Shown one piece after another: positions 35,719-43,517 of a stretch of DNA of 64,000 nt (position 1 is the first letter of the stretch; each line of letters begins with the position of its first letter). This DNA comes from a bacterium (GTDB lineage: Bacteria > UBP6 > UBA1177 > JAKLFG01), in NCBI GenBank assembly GCA_022711315.1, contig JAKLFG010000002.1:1-64000 (forward strand), in the 5' to 3' direction. The notes beneath the pieces are model-generated. The model worked only from the letters and a program-made list of their open reading frames with translations, did not search any database and was not told the origin of the DNA. A program made the position numbers and the translations under genes.

Positions 35719-36150
35719 ATGAAAAAACGGAATTCCCCTCCCGTCACCCCCGCCGACTGCATAGCCTGCGGGAGCGCCTGCTGTCGCTACATCATCGTCG
35801 ATCTGCCGCATGAGCCGCGCGGCGAAGAGAGTTTCGAGGAACTGCTCTGGTATCTCTTCAACCCGCACACCAAACTGCTGAAAGAAGGACGCCGATGGTC
35901 GCTCATGGTATCGGGCCGCTGCCGGATGCTCGCCGACGACGGGAGATGCCGCATCTACGAAGACCGTCCCTTCCTCTGCGGCGACTACCCGCAGGTGACC
36001 GCCGATGAATGCCACGGCCCCGATCTGCGCGACTTCTCGGGGCGTATCTTCCAAAGCGCCGAGGAACTGCTCACCTACCTCGCCGACGAACGGGGGAAGG
36101 AGTGGGCGCGGCGGCGGTTGAAGAGGATGGTAGCCCTCGAAAAGAAATAG
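35719..36150 (+). CDS. YkgJ-family cysteine cluster protein
   Basis: 143 residues. Cysteines form the CxxCxxxCC pattern near the N-terminus (CIACGSACCRY) and further ones in GRCRMLADDGRCRIYEDRPFLC, the zinc- or iron-binding pattern of the YkgJ family (UPF0153). It is cytoplasmic, with no signal. Family members are proposed metal chelators; function is not established. The 12-base gap after the beta-lactamase-fold gene suggests co-transcription. Confidence 0.85.
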   Translation: MKKRNSPPVTPADCIACGSACCRYIIVDLPHEPRGEESFEELLWYLFNPHTKLLKEGRRWSLMVSGRCRMLADDGRCRIYEDRPFLCGDYPQVTADECHGPDLRDFSGRIFQSAEELLTYLADERGKEWARRRLKRMVALEKK

Positions 36151-36200
36151 AACCACGAAAGAACTCGGGCAATAACATCCGCTTAATGTTTTCTTTTTTC

Positions 36201-36229
36201 TTGACGAACCTTGTTGCCTCGGGCATATT
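36201..36229 (+). promoter_or_regulatory. Promoter of the duplicated-DUF1566 lipoprotein
   Basis: TTGACG at 36201-36206 and CATATT at 36224-36229 with a 17 bp spacer, in a short AT-rich stretch. The start codon at 36279 lies 49 bases downstream of the -10 box. Confidence 0.5.
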
Positions 36230-36278
36230 TTATCGGTGCAATGCCTTACTGTGCCTCAATTTCGCAACGGAGGTCCCC

Positions 36279-38750
36279 ATGCGAATGATCCTTTTCGTTG
36301 TTTCCTTCTTTTTGTTGTTTCTGACCGCCTGCGACGGGAGCGGAAGCAACGATCCGACCGATACCGCCGTCACCGGCGACAGCGATTCGGCGACCGGCGA
36401 TGAGGTCGCTACCGACGACGACTCCCTGACCGGCGACGATCCGGTCACCGATAGCGACGCCCCGCAGCTCACCATCGCCGGGTTCGTCCAGAAGGGACCG
36501 TTCGTGCAGGGCTCCGAGATCACGATACAGGAACTCGATGCCTCGCTCGTCCCGATCGGCACCTCCTACACCACCGACACCATCGACGACTTCGGCTCGT
36601 TCGGGATCGCGCGGCAGATGTCGTCGAACTTCATCGAGGTGACCGCGTCGGGCTTCTACTTCAACGAGGTCAAAGGCGAACTCTCGGCCGCCGGGATACA
36701 GTTCCGCGTCGTCGCCGACATCAGCGAGGCCAAGCCGGTCAACATCAACATCCTCACCACCATCGAGCGCGAACGGATCAAGGAACTCCTCGGCGCGGGA
36801 GACACCTTCGAGGAGGCGCGCGCCAAGGCGGAGCAGGAGATACTCGCCATCTTCAACATCACCAGCTTCGAGACGGCGAACTTTCAGGAGATGGACATCA
36901 GCAAGGAGGGAGACAGCAACGCGATACTGCTCGCCATCTCGGCGGTGCTCCAGCAGGGGAACAGCGAGGCGGAACTGTCCGAACTCATTTCCAAGATAAC
37001 GCAGGATATCAAAACGGACGGCACGCTCGACAACGAGGCCCAGCGCGCCAAGATCGTCGAGGGCGGCACGGCGCTCGATCTCGCGGCGGTCCGCACCAAC
37101 ATCGAGGACCGCTATACCGATCTGGGGCTTACCGACCTCACCATACCGCTGTTCGAGGATTTCGTCGACAGCGACGGCGACGGGCTCATCAACCGGTTCG
37201 ATTTCACCGCGGCGTTCGCGCCGGTCACGAACGCCGACCTCACCGCGATCCACACCTCCAACTCGATCACGGTGGTGCTGCCTCCCGCCATCGCCGAGGC
37301 GACCGCGACCCTCGATGCGGGCGTGCTGGTGATAAATGGTGCCGAGAGCGGCGCGACCGCTGCGGTGACGGACGGCGACACGATCGCGATACGGCTCGCC
37401 GCGCCGACGACCCACGGCGCGACGGCGACGGCGAACCTGACCGTTTCCTACGACCCCTACGAGGTTGCGGGCGCCTTCTTGGTAACGGCGAAGAGCGACA
37501 AATACTTCGCGCTCGAATTCACCGCGGTCACCGATGGCGAACTGGGACAGGAATATACCTCCAACGAGCAGACGATAACGCTTCCCGCCACGATAGCCGA
37601 TGCCGTCGCGACGCTCGACAACGGCGCGATCATCGTCAACGGCGTCGACAAGGGCGTTTCGACGACCGTTGTGAACGGCGACACGGTGGCGGTGCGACTT
37701 GCATCGAGCGTCTATGAAACGGCAACTGTCGGTACTCTTGAGATCGACTATCTCGGCAATGTCGTGAGCGGCGCATTCTCCGTGTCGGTCCCGCGACTGA
37801 TCTGCGACGCCGACACTTGTGAAGATCTGCTGACCGGGCTTGTCTGGATGAAGGATTACACCGGTTCGTTCGATCAGGATTACTGGAAGGGGGCGCGCGA
37901 TCACTGTCTGAAACTCGAACTGGGCGGCAAGAGCGACTGGCGGCTTCCCAAGGTGTGGGAGTTCCGCACCATCGTCCGCGGCTGTCCCGGTGCCGCCGAG
38001 ACGGGCGGCTCGTGCGGTGTGACCGAAAATTGTCTTGACGCCGACTGCGCCGACACCGGGAATTGTTCCTGTTTCGCGGTAGAGGGGCAAGACATTGTAC
38101 CCGGCAATACGCTGTTCAACGAACCGGCTTACCTATGGGAAGGAGGCACTCCCATGAACGGCGGTTTCTGGACCGGCTCGGTCGTCGGCGACGATCCCAC
38201 GAAGGCGTGGGCGGCCACACCCGCCAACGGCCCCGACTTCAAAGCGAGATCGAAAACCGATGCCTACACCAGAGCGCGCTGTGTCCGGAGCGACACCGAT
38301 GTGGACGAGGAGTTCAGCGAGATATACACCGACCCGGTCACCGGTCTCCAATGGACCAAGCAGGCCACAGCCAACAACCCGAGCCCTGAAACTTACTGCA
38401 ACGATCTTGTGCTTGAGGGAAAAAACGATTGGCGTCTCCCGACGATAACCGAACTCAGGAGCATCGTCAGCGGATGCGCGAGTCTTGAACCGGGTGGTTC
38501 GTGCGGCTCCTACCACGACTGCGCGACCGCCGGAACCTGCACTCAGACCGATTATGCTTTTTGCCATTGCACCGAACCGATCGTCGGGGAGTGTTTCATG
38601 AATACGGAACTCGCCAGTTCCGGTGAAATGCCCTCCTCCACCGTATCGCCGGAAAGCCAGAGATTCACCATCGAACTGTGCGGCAGCGGCGGAAGGATCC
38701 GCTTCGGTCCCCTGATGGGCGATTTCGCGATCCGCTGCGTCCGCAACTGA
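36279..38750 (+). CDS. Lipoprotein with acidic linker, beta-sandwich repeats and two DUF1566 domains
   Basis: 823 residues from the ATG at 36279 (ACGGAGGTCCCC). Lipobox FLTAC, an Asp/Thr linker, then the FVQKGPFVQGSEITIQ domain shared with the two lipoproteins at the left edge. A DSDGDGLINR calcium-like motif leads into two tandem beta-sandwich repeats (about 310-395 and 410-500, each with a TSN-x-Q/I-TI-LP core). Two DUF1566 domains close the protein (SDWRLPKVWEFRTI and NDWRLPTITELRSI). Compared with 759-2447 it has an extra sandwich and an extra DUF1566 domain, evidence of modular growth. Surface location is likely; ligand unknown. Confidence 0.85.
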   Translation: MRMILFVVSFFLLFLTACDGSGSNDPTDTAVTGDSDSATGDEVATDDDSLTGDDPVTDSDAPQLTIAGFVQKGPFVQGSEITIQELDASLVPIGTSYTTDTIDDFGSFGIARQMSSNFIEVTASGFYFNEVKGELSAAGIQFRVVADISEAKPVNINILTTIERERIKELLGAGDTFEEARAKAEQEILAIFNITSFETANFQEMDISKEGDSNAILLAISAVLQQGNSEAELSELISKITQDIKTDGTLDNEAQRAKIVEGGTALDLAAVRTNIEDRYTDLGLTDLTIPLFEDFVDSDGDGLINRFDFTAAFAPVTNADLTAIHTSNSITVVLPPAIAEATATLDAGVLVINGAESGATAAVTDGDTIAIRLAAPTTHGATATANLTVSYDPYEVAGAFLVTAKSDKYFALEFTAVTDGELGQEYTSNEQTITLPATIADAVATLDNGAIIVNGVDKGVSTTVVNGDTVAVRLASSVYETATVGTLEIDYLGNVVSGAFSVSVPRLICDADTCEDLLTGLVWMKDYTGSFDQDYWKGARDHCLKLELGGKSDWRLPKVWEFRTIVRGCPGAAETGGSCGVTENCLDADCADTGNCSCFAVEGQDIVPGNTLFNEPAYLWEGGTPMNGGFWTGSVVGDDPTKAWAATPANGPDFKARSKTDAYTRARCVRSDTDVDEEFSEIYTDPVTGLQWTKQATANNPSPETYCNDLVLEGKNDWRLPTITELRSIVSGCASLEPGGSCGSYHDCATAGTCTQTDYAFCHCTEPIVGECFMNTELASSGEMPSSTVSPESQRFTIELCGSGGRIRFGPLMGDFAIRCVRN

Positions 38751-38766
38751 CCGCCGTCCCGAAAAT

Positions 38767-38795
38767 TTGCCTCCTCTCTCTTTTCCCGCTACACT
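38767..38795 (+). promoter_or_regulatory. Promoter of the DUF362 ferredoxin gene
   Basis: TTGCCT at 38767-38772 and TACACT at 38790-38795 with a 17 bp spacer. Transcription would start near 38802, which argues against the in-frame ATG at 38802 and for the ATG at 38856 preceded by GGAGG. Confidence 0.55.
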
Positions 38796-38855
38796 TCCCC
38801 CATGAACGGTCGTCTTTGTGTAGCTCTTCTGTGCATACTCATAACCGGAGGCACC

Positions 38856-39896
38856 ATGCCTGCGAACGATAAAGCGCCGGCCGCCGCGCCGGCAAAGGTC
38901 TACTTCACCCGCGATCTTTCCCCGGCAGGTCTCATGAAGGTCTTCGAGAAGGTGCACCCTGCCGTCACCGGTACCCGCATCGGGCTCAAGGTCCATTTCG
39001 GCGAGGAGGGCAACGCCTACTACATCAAACCGGCGCTCATGAAGGATCTCGCCCTTTCACTCAAGGCGACCTTCGTCGAGACCAATGTCCTGTATGTCGG
39101 CAAACGGCGCTACACCGACAGCCACATCGCGCTGGCGAAAGAACACGGCTTCACCTACGCCCCCATCGACATCCTCGACAGCGAGAGCACCATCGAATAC
39201 CCGGCCAAAGGACTCAAGCACATCAAGAAAGCGATCGTCGGCTCCCACATGGCGAACTACGACACCATCGTCGTCCTCTCGCACTTCAAGGGGCACATGG
39301 GGGCCGGGTTCGGCGGCGCGATAAAGAATGTCGGGATGGGACTCGGCGCCATCGCGGGGAAGATGGCGATGCATGCTTCGACCATACCGACCGTCAAGGC
39401 ATCCAAATGCATCAAATGCGGCGTTTGCGTCCCGCAATGCCCCGGCAAGGCGATCACGATAGAGCCCAAGGTGGTCATCGACCCCGAGAAATGCATCGGC
39501 TGCGCCAAGTGCATCGGCCTCTGTCCGACGCGCGTCTACGGCGTCCCGTGGGGCTCGACCGACACCCCCGCCTTCATGGAGAAACTGGTCGAGTACGCGA
39601 AGATCATCAGCGACAACAAGCACATGGTCTACATCAATGTGCTCGCAAACATCTCGCCCGACTGCGACTGCATGGCGGGGGCCGGAAAACCCTTCGTGAA
39701 GGACATCGGCATACTCGTATCGACCGACATGCTCGCCATCGACGCCGCCTCGTTCGCTCTGGTCAACGAGGCGACCCACATCAAGGACGCCTTCGCCAAG
39801 CATTCGGGCGTTTCGGGGAAACCGCAACTTGAGTACGGCGAGAGGATCGGTCTGGGCACGACCCGCTACGAACTCATCGATCTGGACAAGAAGTGA
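38856..39896 (+). CDS. DUF362 protein with two [4Fe-4S] ferredoxin clusters
   Basis: 346 residues from the ATG at 38856 (CCGGAGGCACC before it). The DUF362 body (GLKVHFGEEGN, LSHFKGHMGAGFGGAIKNVGMG as key patches) is split by a two-cluster ferredoxin insert, CIKCGVCVPQCPGK and CIGCAKCIGLCPT (about residues 185-225). DUF362 proteins are ferredoxin-like redox proteins of uncertain role. An upstream in-frame ATG at 38802 would add a hydrophobic leader but lies at the predicted transcription start. The gene stands alone. Confidence 0.88.
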   Translation: MPANDKAPAAAPAKVYFTRDLSPAGLMKVFEKVHPAVTGTRIGLKVHFGEEGNAYYIKPALMKDLALSLKATFVETNVLYVGKRRYTDSHIALAKEHGFTYAPIDILDSESTIEYPAKGLKHIKKAIVGSHMANYDTIVVLSHFKGHMGAGFGGAIKNVGMGLGAIAGKMAMHASTIPTVKASKCIKCGVCVPQCPGKAITIEPKVVIDPEKCIGCAKCIGLCPTRVYGVPWGSTDTPAFMEKLVEYAKIISDNKHMVYINVLANISPDCDCMAGAGKPFVKDIGILVSTDMLAIDAASFALVNEATHIKDAFAKHSGVSGKPQLEYGERIGLGTTRYELIDLDKK

Positions 39897-40002
39897 CGGA
39901 GACAAGGATCCGGAGGGGGCACCTCTAAAGGGCCTGTTGTCCAGAAGGATCATGCGAGGACCTAACAGATGATCATGAAGACAGAAAAAATTAGAGAGAT
40001 CG

Positions 40003-41688
40003 TTATTCCTGTATCCCGGTGCCGGGGGTGGTCTCGTCGGCAAGCCATTCGAAGTTGTCGAGCAGTATCGTCGAATCCCACGAGTGGTCGGGGCCGTAGG
40101 AAACGGTCCCCTGTTCGAAGACCGCGAACCGCAGGGTGATCTCCTCGCCCGGGACGACATTTCCCTGCGTCACCAGCCATCCGGTGCAACCGCACCCGCC
40201 AAAGTTGTCGAAGCCGGTCCCGGCCAGTTCGGCGTCACCGGTGCAGAAGCCCCAGTTGTTGTTATCCTCGCTGCAGATGGTGAACAGGCCCGCCGGCGCA
40301 AGATCGACACCGACCGGATTGCCGAGCACATCCTTCGCGAGGTTCTTGTCGTAGGGATTGAGGTGCTCCGAGTCCGGGTGGACCTGATTAAAGGTCGAAT
40401 CGAGAAGTGCGATGAAGAAATCGTTGTAGTTGGAGGCGCTGCAGACGGTGTCGGGATACTCGACCGAGCAGAAATAGGTGTTGATGCGGAAAGCGCCCGC
40501 GTTGGGCGGTACCTTGAGCCGCACGGTCAGCATGATCGGGTCCTGCACGACCGGCAGGGGTTTCCCGGCGCAGGAATTCTGCGTGGTCGGGTCGGGCGCC
40601 GCCCCGCCGCACGAGGGCGCTTTGGGTGCGGTGCAGTCGGGCTGGAAGTTGATCCAGTCCTCCGGCACGGTGCTCGCCGTCTTCATGTCGCCCGCTGCGA
40701 GCGTCGCCACCGATGCGTCCTTGGTCGGGCCGTTCCACGGGCCGGTGGAGAGGATGGCGATATTGTCCCCCTGTTTCTTCTCGAGCACACTGCCGAACTT
40801 AGGATTCACCGCGTAGGTCTGATAGTTCGCATCAAAATAGGGGAAAGGAAGGCTCAGGCGGTTGTATTTCGGACAAGTGAAAAGACCGCCCGAATCACAG
40901 ATGTATTCGGTCGCCTGCGGCCCCGCGAGTCCGAGCGTCGCCGAAAGGAGCCACGGTTCGCAAAAACCGGCCGCCTTGGCGAGCGACAGGGCGCTCGACG
41001 CCACATCCTGACTGACCGTCACGCCGGTGTCGCAGGTGTCATTCTTCTCGTCGATCTCGTCGTCGCAGTCGTCGTCTATGCCGTTGATCACCTCATAGGC
41101 GCCGGGGTGAACGGCAGCCGGTAGTGGGCAGTCGCCCGGCGCATCACAGCAGTCCCCGAGACAGTAGGTATAGCCGTCGCCGTCCATGTCGCTGCCGTCA
41201 TCGGTGGTGCCGTTACAGTCCTCGTCGATGCCGTTATTGCATATCTCGTAGAGCGGGCGGACTTCCCCGCTGCACCCGCTCCAGGTCCCGTTCTCCTTGC
41301 AGGTGCGGCTCCCCGCCTTGCACGGGCCGACATTTTCGGTACCCGCCGGACCGGTATAGGAGCACGGTTCGGTCGAGCCGGGGGAGCAGTCGAGCCCCGC
41401 GTAGTCGGCGTCGGGCAGGGGGCCGTCGCCGTCGGGATCTTCGACTTCGCTCAGGTCAGGTTGAGGCTGGTCGTCGTCGAGTATGCCGGTGTTCTCGTCG
41501 GTGTCGCCGGCTTGGTCGAGATCGACGCCCGACCGTACGCGGCATTCCTGATGGACCGGATCGCAGAAGTAGATCGTCGTGTCGCCACAATCGGCATCTA
41601 TCGTACATTTGTCAATGCCGTCCTCGGGCTGAGTACAGGCCGCGAAGACCAAGAGCGCGGCGATAACGGACAGGAACATGGCTTTCAT
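40003..41688 (-). CDS. MopE-like lipoprotein with choice-of-anchor-L-type domain
   Basis: 561 residues from the ATG at 41688 (CGGAGGTTCCCC). Lipobox LVFAAC, a Cys-rich region, an Asp-rich linker, and Cys-pair motifs (CKAGSRTCKENGTWSGC). Two MopE-type metal-binding motifs follow, CNNGIDEDCNG and INGIDDDCDDEID, separated by DMDGDGYTYC. The C-terminal 300 residues start NDTCDTGVTVSQDVASSALSL and resemble choice-of-anchor-L domains common in myxobacterial and Bacteroidetes surface proteins. MopE motifs bind copper in Methylococcus; binding here is untested. Confidence 0.83.
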   Translation of the reverse strand: MKAMFLSVIAALLVFAACTQPEDGIDKCTIDADCGDTTIYFCDPVHQECRVRSGVDLDQAGDTDENTGILDDDQPQPDLSEVEDPDGDGPLPDADYAGLDCSPGSTEPCSYTGPAGTENVGPCKAGSRTCKENGTWSGCSGEVRPLYEICNNGIDEDCNGTTDDGSDMDGDGYTYCLGDCCDAPGDCPLPAAVHPGAYEVINGIDDDCDDEIDEKNDTCDTGVTVSQDVASSALSLAKAAGFCEPWLLSATLGLAGPQATEYICDSGGLFTCPKYNRLSLPFPYFDANYQTYAVNPKFGSVLEKKQGDNIAILSTGPWNGPTKDASVATLAAGDMKTASTVPEDWINFQPDCTAPKAPSCGGAAPDPTTQNSCAGKPLPVVQDPIMLTVRLKVPPNAGAFRINTYFCSVEYPDTVCSASNYNDFFIALLDSTFNQVHPDSEHLNPYDKNLAKDVLGNPVGVDLAPAGLFTICSEDNNNWGFCTGDAELAGTGFDNFGGCGCTGWLVTQGNVVPGEEITLRFAVFEQGTVSYGPDHSWDSTILLDNFEWLADETTPGTGIQE

Positions 41689-41730
41689 GGGGAACCTCCG
41701 TTCCTTCGTGGCGGACACTACGACTGTGCA

Positions 41731-41758
41731 ATTGTACAATGCGCACGCGACAAGTCAA
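41731..41758 (-). promoter_or_regulatory. Promoter of the MopE-like lipoprotein
   Basis: On the minus strand TTGACT (41758-41753), 16 bp spacer, TACAAT (41736-41731), 42 bases before the start codon. The -10 lies inside a palindrome, ATTGTACAAT. Confidence 0.65.
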
Positions 41759-41810
41759 CCCCGTTTTTTGGTAGTAGGGTCAGAGCCTTGTTATTACGGT
41801 TGCCCTGAGG

Positions 41811-41933
41811 TCCCCTCAACAGGAACTGTCGGGCGGCATGAGGAAGCGCGGCGCGTTGGCCCGGGCGATGGTGCTCGACCCCGAGATCTTCTTCTTCGAC
41901 GAACCCTGCTTCAAGATGCCCCAGATGGGCTAG
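41811..41933 (+). pseudogene. Remnant of an ABC transporter ATPase (MlaF-like)
   Basis: In this frame the DNA reads an ABC signature and Walker B block, QELSGGMRKRGALARA followed by LDPEIFFFDEP, and then unrelated residues to a TAG at 41931-41933. Walker A and the rest of the ATPase are absent: upstream is only about 120 bases of intergenic DNA, and downstream is the protease gene on the other strand. The SGGMRKR-x-ALARA form is typical of MlaF/Ttg2A-type lipid-transport ATPases. It looks like a leftover from a deletion or rearrangement between the two flanking leftward genes. Confidence 0.75.
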
Positions 41934-43417
41934 ATCACCATCAGGGCACAGCCGCCCGAGCCACCTGAGCGCGGAGCGGTCCCGGTGTCGGGAACGACGA
42001 CGCTATCGGGGTTCTCTTCGGTATCGGCGACCGCCGTCTCGTCGGTGACCGGCTCCCCGTCCGGCGTCACGGGATCGGTATCGGCGACCGGCGGCTGGCA
42101 CGGCGTGGTGTCGAAATAGGTGCAGTCATCCTTGCAGGGAGCGTCGGTCCCTTCGGCGTAGTTACCGAGCGTCGAGCAGTCGGTCGCGTTGCCGTCGCAG
42201 AATTCGTTCCCTTCCTTCTTGCCGTCACCGCAGACGGTCTCCTCGCACCCCGAGTCGTCCCAGCCGTCGCAGGTGTCGTTGCACGGCGCCAGCGTCCCCG
42301 ATTTGTACTGGCCGAGCGAGGCGCAATCTATCGTGTTGGAATCGCATATCTCGGGCGACTTTACCTTCTCGTCGCCGCACACCGGCGGCTTTTCCTGACA
42401 GACGGTGAGGTCGTAGCCCCAGCACCCTTCGTGGCAGGGCGCCATGACGCCCGGCACATACTCCTCGCCCAGCGTGGCGCAGTCGATCTCGTCGCCCGGG
42501 CCGCACTCGTCATCCTCGTCGCCGCAGACGAGCGTCTCGATAAGTCCGTGGCCGGTGAATTCCTCCACCGCCGCGTTTATCCAGTCGCGGTAGGGCAGGA
42601 CATAGGTGTAGTAGTTGCCGTAGGTCGGGTAGCAGGTCTGCCCGCCGAACGAGGTGATGCCCGACACCACATAGGCCTCGTTCTGGGTCGTGAGGAACGG
42701 CCCGCCCGAATCGCCCTGACAACTGCCCGACGGGTTGCCGATCTCGAGGATGTTCTTTCCGTACGGTTTAAGCTTGAGTATCTTCGAGTCGCCCATGCGG
42801 TGGATGCCCGAATCGAACGCGTCGCTCGCGGTGATGCCGTAGCCGACGATCTTTCCCTCGTCCCCGACCGCCTCGGCCGGGTCGTTGCGGATGCCGTAAG
42901 GAGCAAGGTGGTATATCTTGCGGTCGAGATGGATGACCGCCATGTCGACATTCTCACCCCACGAAGAGATGTTGCCGGTCCATGTCTCATGTTTCTTGAT
43001 GGCCTGCGCGTTGGCGAGTATCTCTCCGGCGAACATGTTGGCGCCGTTGCGGACGACGACCTTGTCGGGATTCGCCACCCCGTCGAGCACCAACTGGTAG
43101 TTCTCCCTGAGATACACACAATGCCCCGCCGTGAGCAGTACCTCGGGGTCAATAAGCGTCGCGGTGCAGGCGCCCTGTCCGGTCACGCCCCCCTGCGTCA
43201 CCGTCATCACGAGACCGACGACCCCGCGGAACTGCGTGTAGCCGGTCTCGGTACCGTTCGTTATCATCGGCACCTTTTCGCCGAGCGATAAGACCGGGAT
43301 ACCCCGCTCCATCAGCCACTGTTCGATCTCGTTGAGCCCGTTGACACCCGGCTGTTCGAAAGCGCCGAGCATCGTCGAGAAAAGAAAGAACATCATTGCC
43401 ATCATCGTCCGTACCAT
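41930..43417 (-). CDS. Secreted trypsin-like serine protease with Cys-rich repeats and a GGC C-terminal tail
   Basis: 495 residues from the ATG at 43417 (GGAGG six bases upstream). Sec signal without a lipobox. An S1 protease domain with LTAGHC (His about 96), DMAVIHL (Asp about 158) and GDSGGP (Ser about 236). Three or four Cys-rich repeats follow (CGDEKVKSPEICDSN, CGDGKKEGNEFCDGN), as on myxobacterial proteases. A Thr/Asp/Pro linker of about 40 residues then leads to the end, GGSGGC followed by A-L-M-V-I. No transmembrane segment follows the Cys, unlike MYXO-CTERM. It lies about 100 bases after the gingipain-like gene and overlaps the ABC remnant by 4 bases. Confidence 0.9.
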   Translation of the reverse strand: MVRTMMAMMFFLFSTMLGAFEQPGVNGLNEIEQWLMERGIPVLSLGEKVPMITNGTETGYTQFRGVVGLVMTVTQGGVTGQGACTATLIDPEVLLTAGHCVYLRENYQLVLDGVANPDKVVVRNGANMFAGEILANAQAIKKHETWTGNISSWGENVDMAVIHLDRKIYHLAPYGIRNDPAEAVGDEGKIVGYGITASDAFDSGIHRMGDSKILKLKPYGKNILEIGNPSGSCQGDSGGPFLTTQNEAYVVSGITSFGGQTCYPTYGNYYTYVLPYRDWINAAVEEFTGHGLIETLVCGDEDDECGPGDEIDCATLGEEYVPGVMAPCHEGCWGYDLTVCQEKPPVCGDEKVKSPEICDSNTIDCASLGQYKSGTLAPCNDTCDGWDDSGCEETVCGDGKKEGNEFCDGNATDCSTLGNYAEGTDAPCKDDCTYFDTTPCQPPVADTDPVTPDGEPVTDETAVADTEENPDSVVVPDTGTAPRSGGSGGCALMVI

Positions 43418-43517
43418 GTCAACCTCCATGACCGTATTGCGGCATTCTACCTCTGATTAGGAGAAGAAGCAAGTGCGGGTCCGGCAGTTTTTCGTTAGTT
43501 CTTACGGATGGTTGGAT

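Noticed and set aside
36246-38090. A 614-residue minus-strand open frame
   Set aside because: Antisense to the duplicated-DUF1566 lipoprotein; Arg/Val-rich composition and no ribosome site.
38802-38855. Upstream ATG of the DUF362 gene giving a hydrophobic leader
   Set aside because: No ribosome site, and it coincides with the predicted transcription start; the ATG at 38856 has GGAGG at proper distance.
41690-41940. The ABC ATPase fragment as a small intact gene
   Set aside because: It lacks Walker A and most of the fold, no start or ribosome site precedes it, and the residues after Walker B are unrelated.
41930-41950. The tail C-A-L-M-V-I as a eukaryotic-type prenylation (CaaX) box
   Set aside because: CaaX needs the Cys four residues from the end; here it is six, and the other tails have seven and eight.
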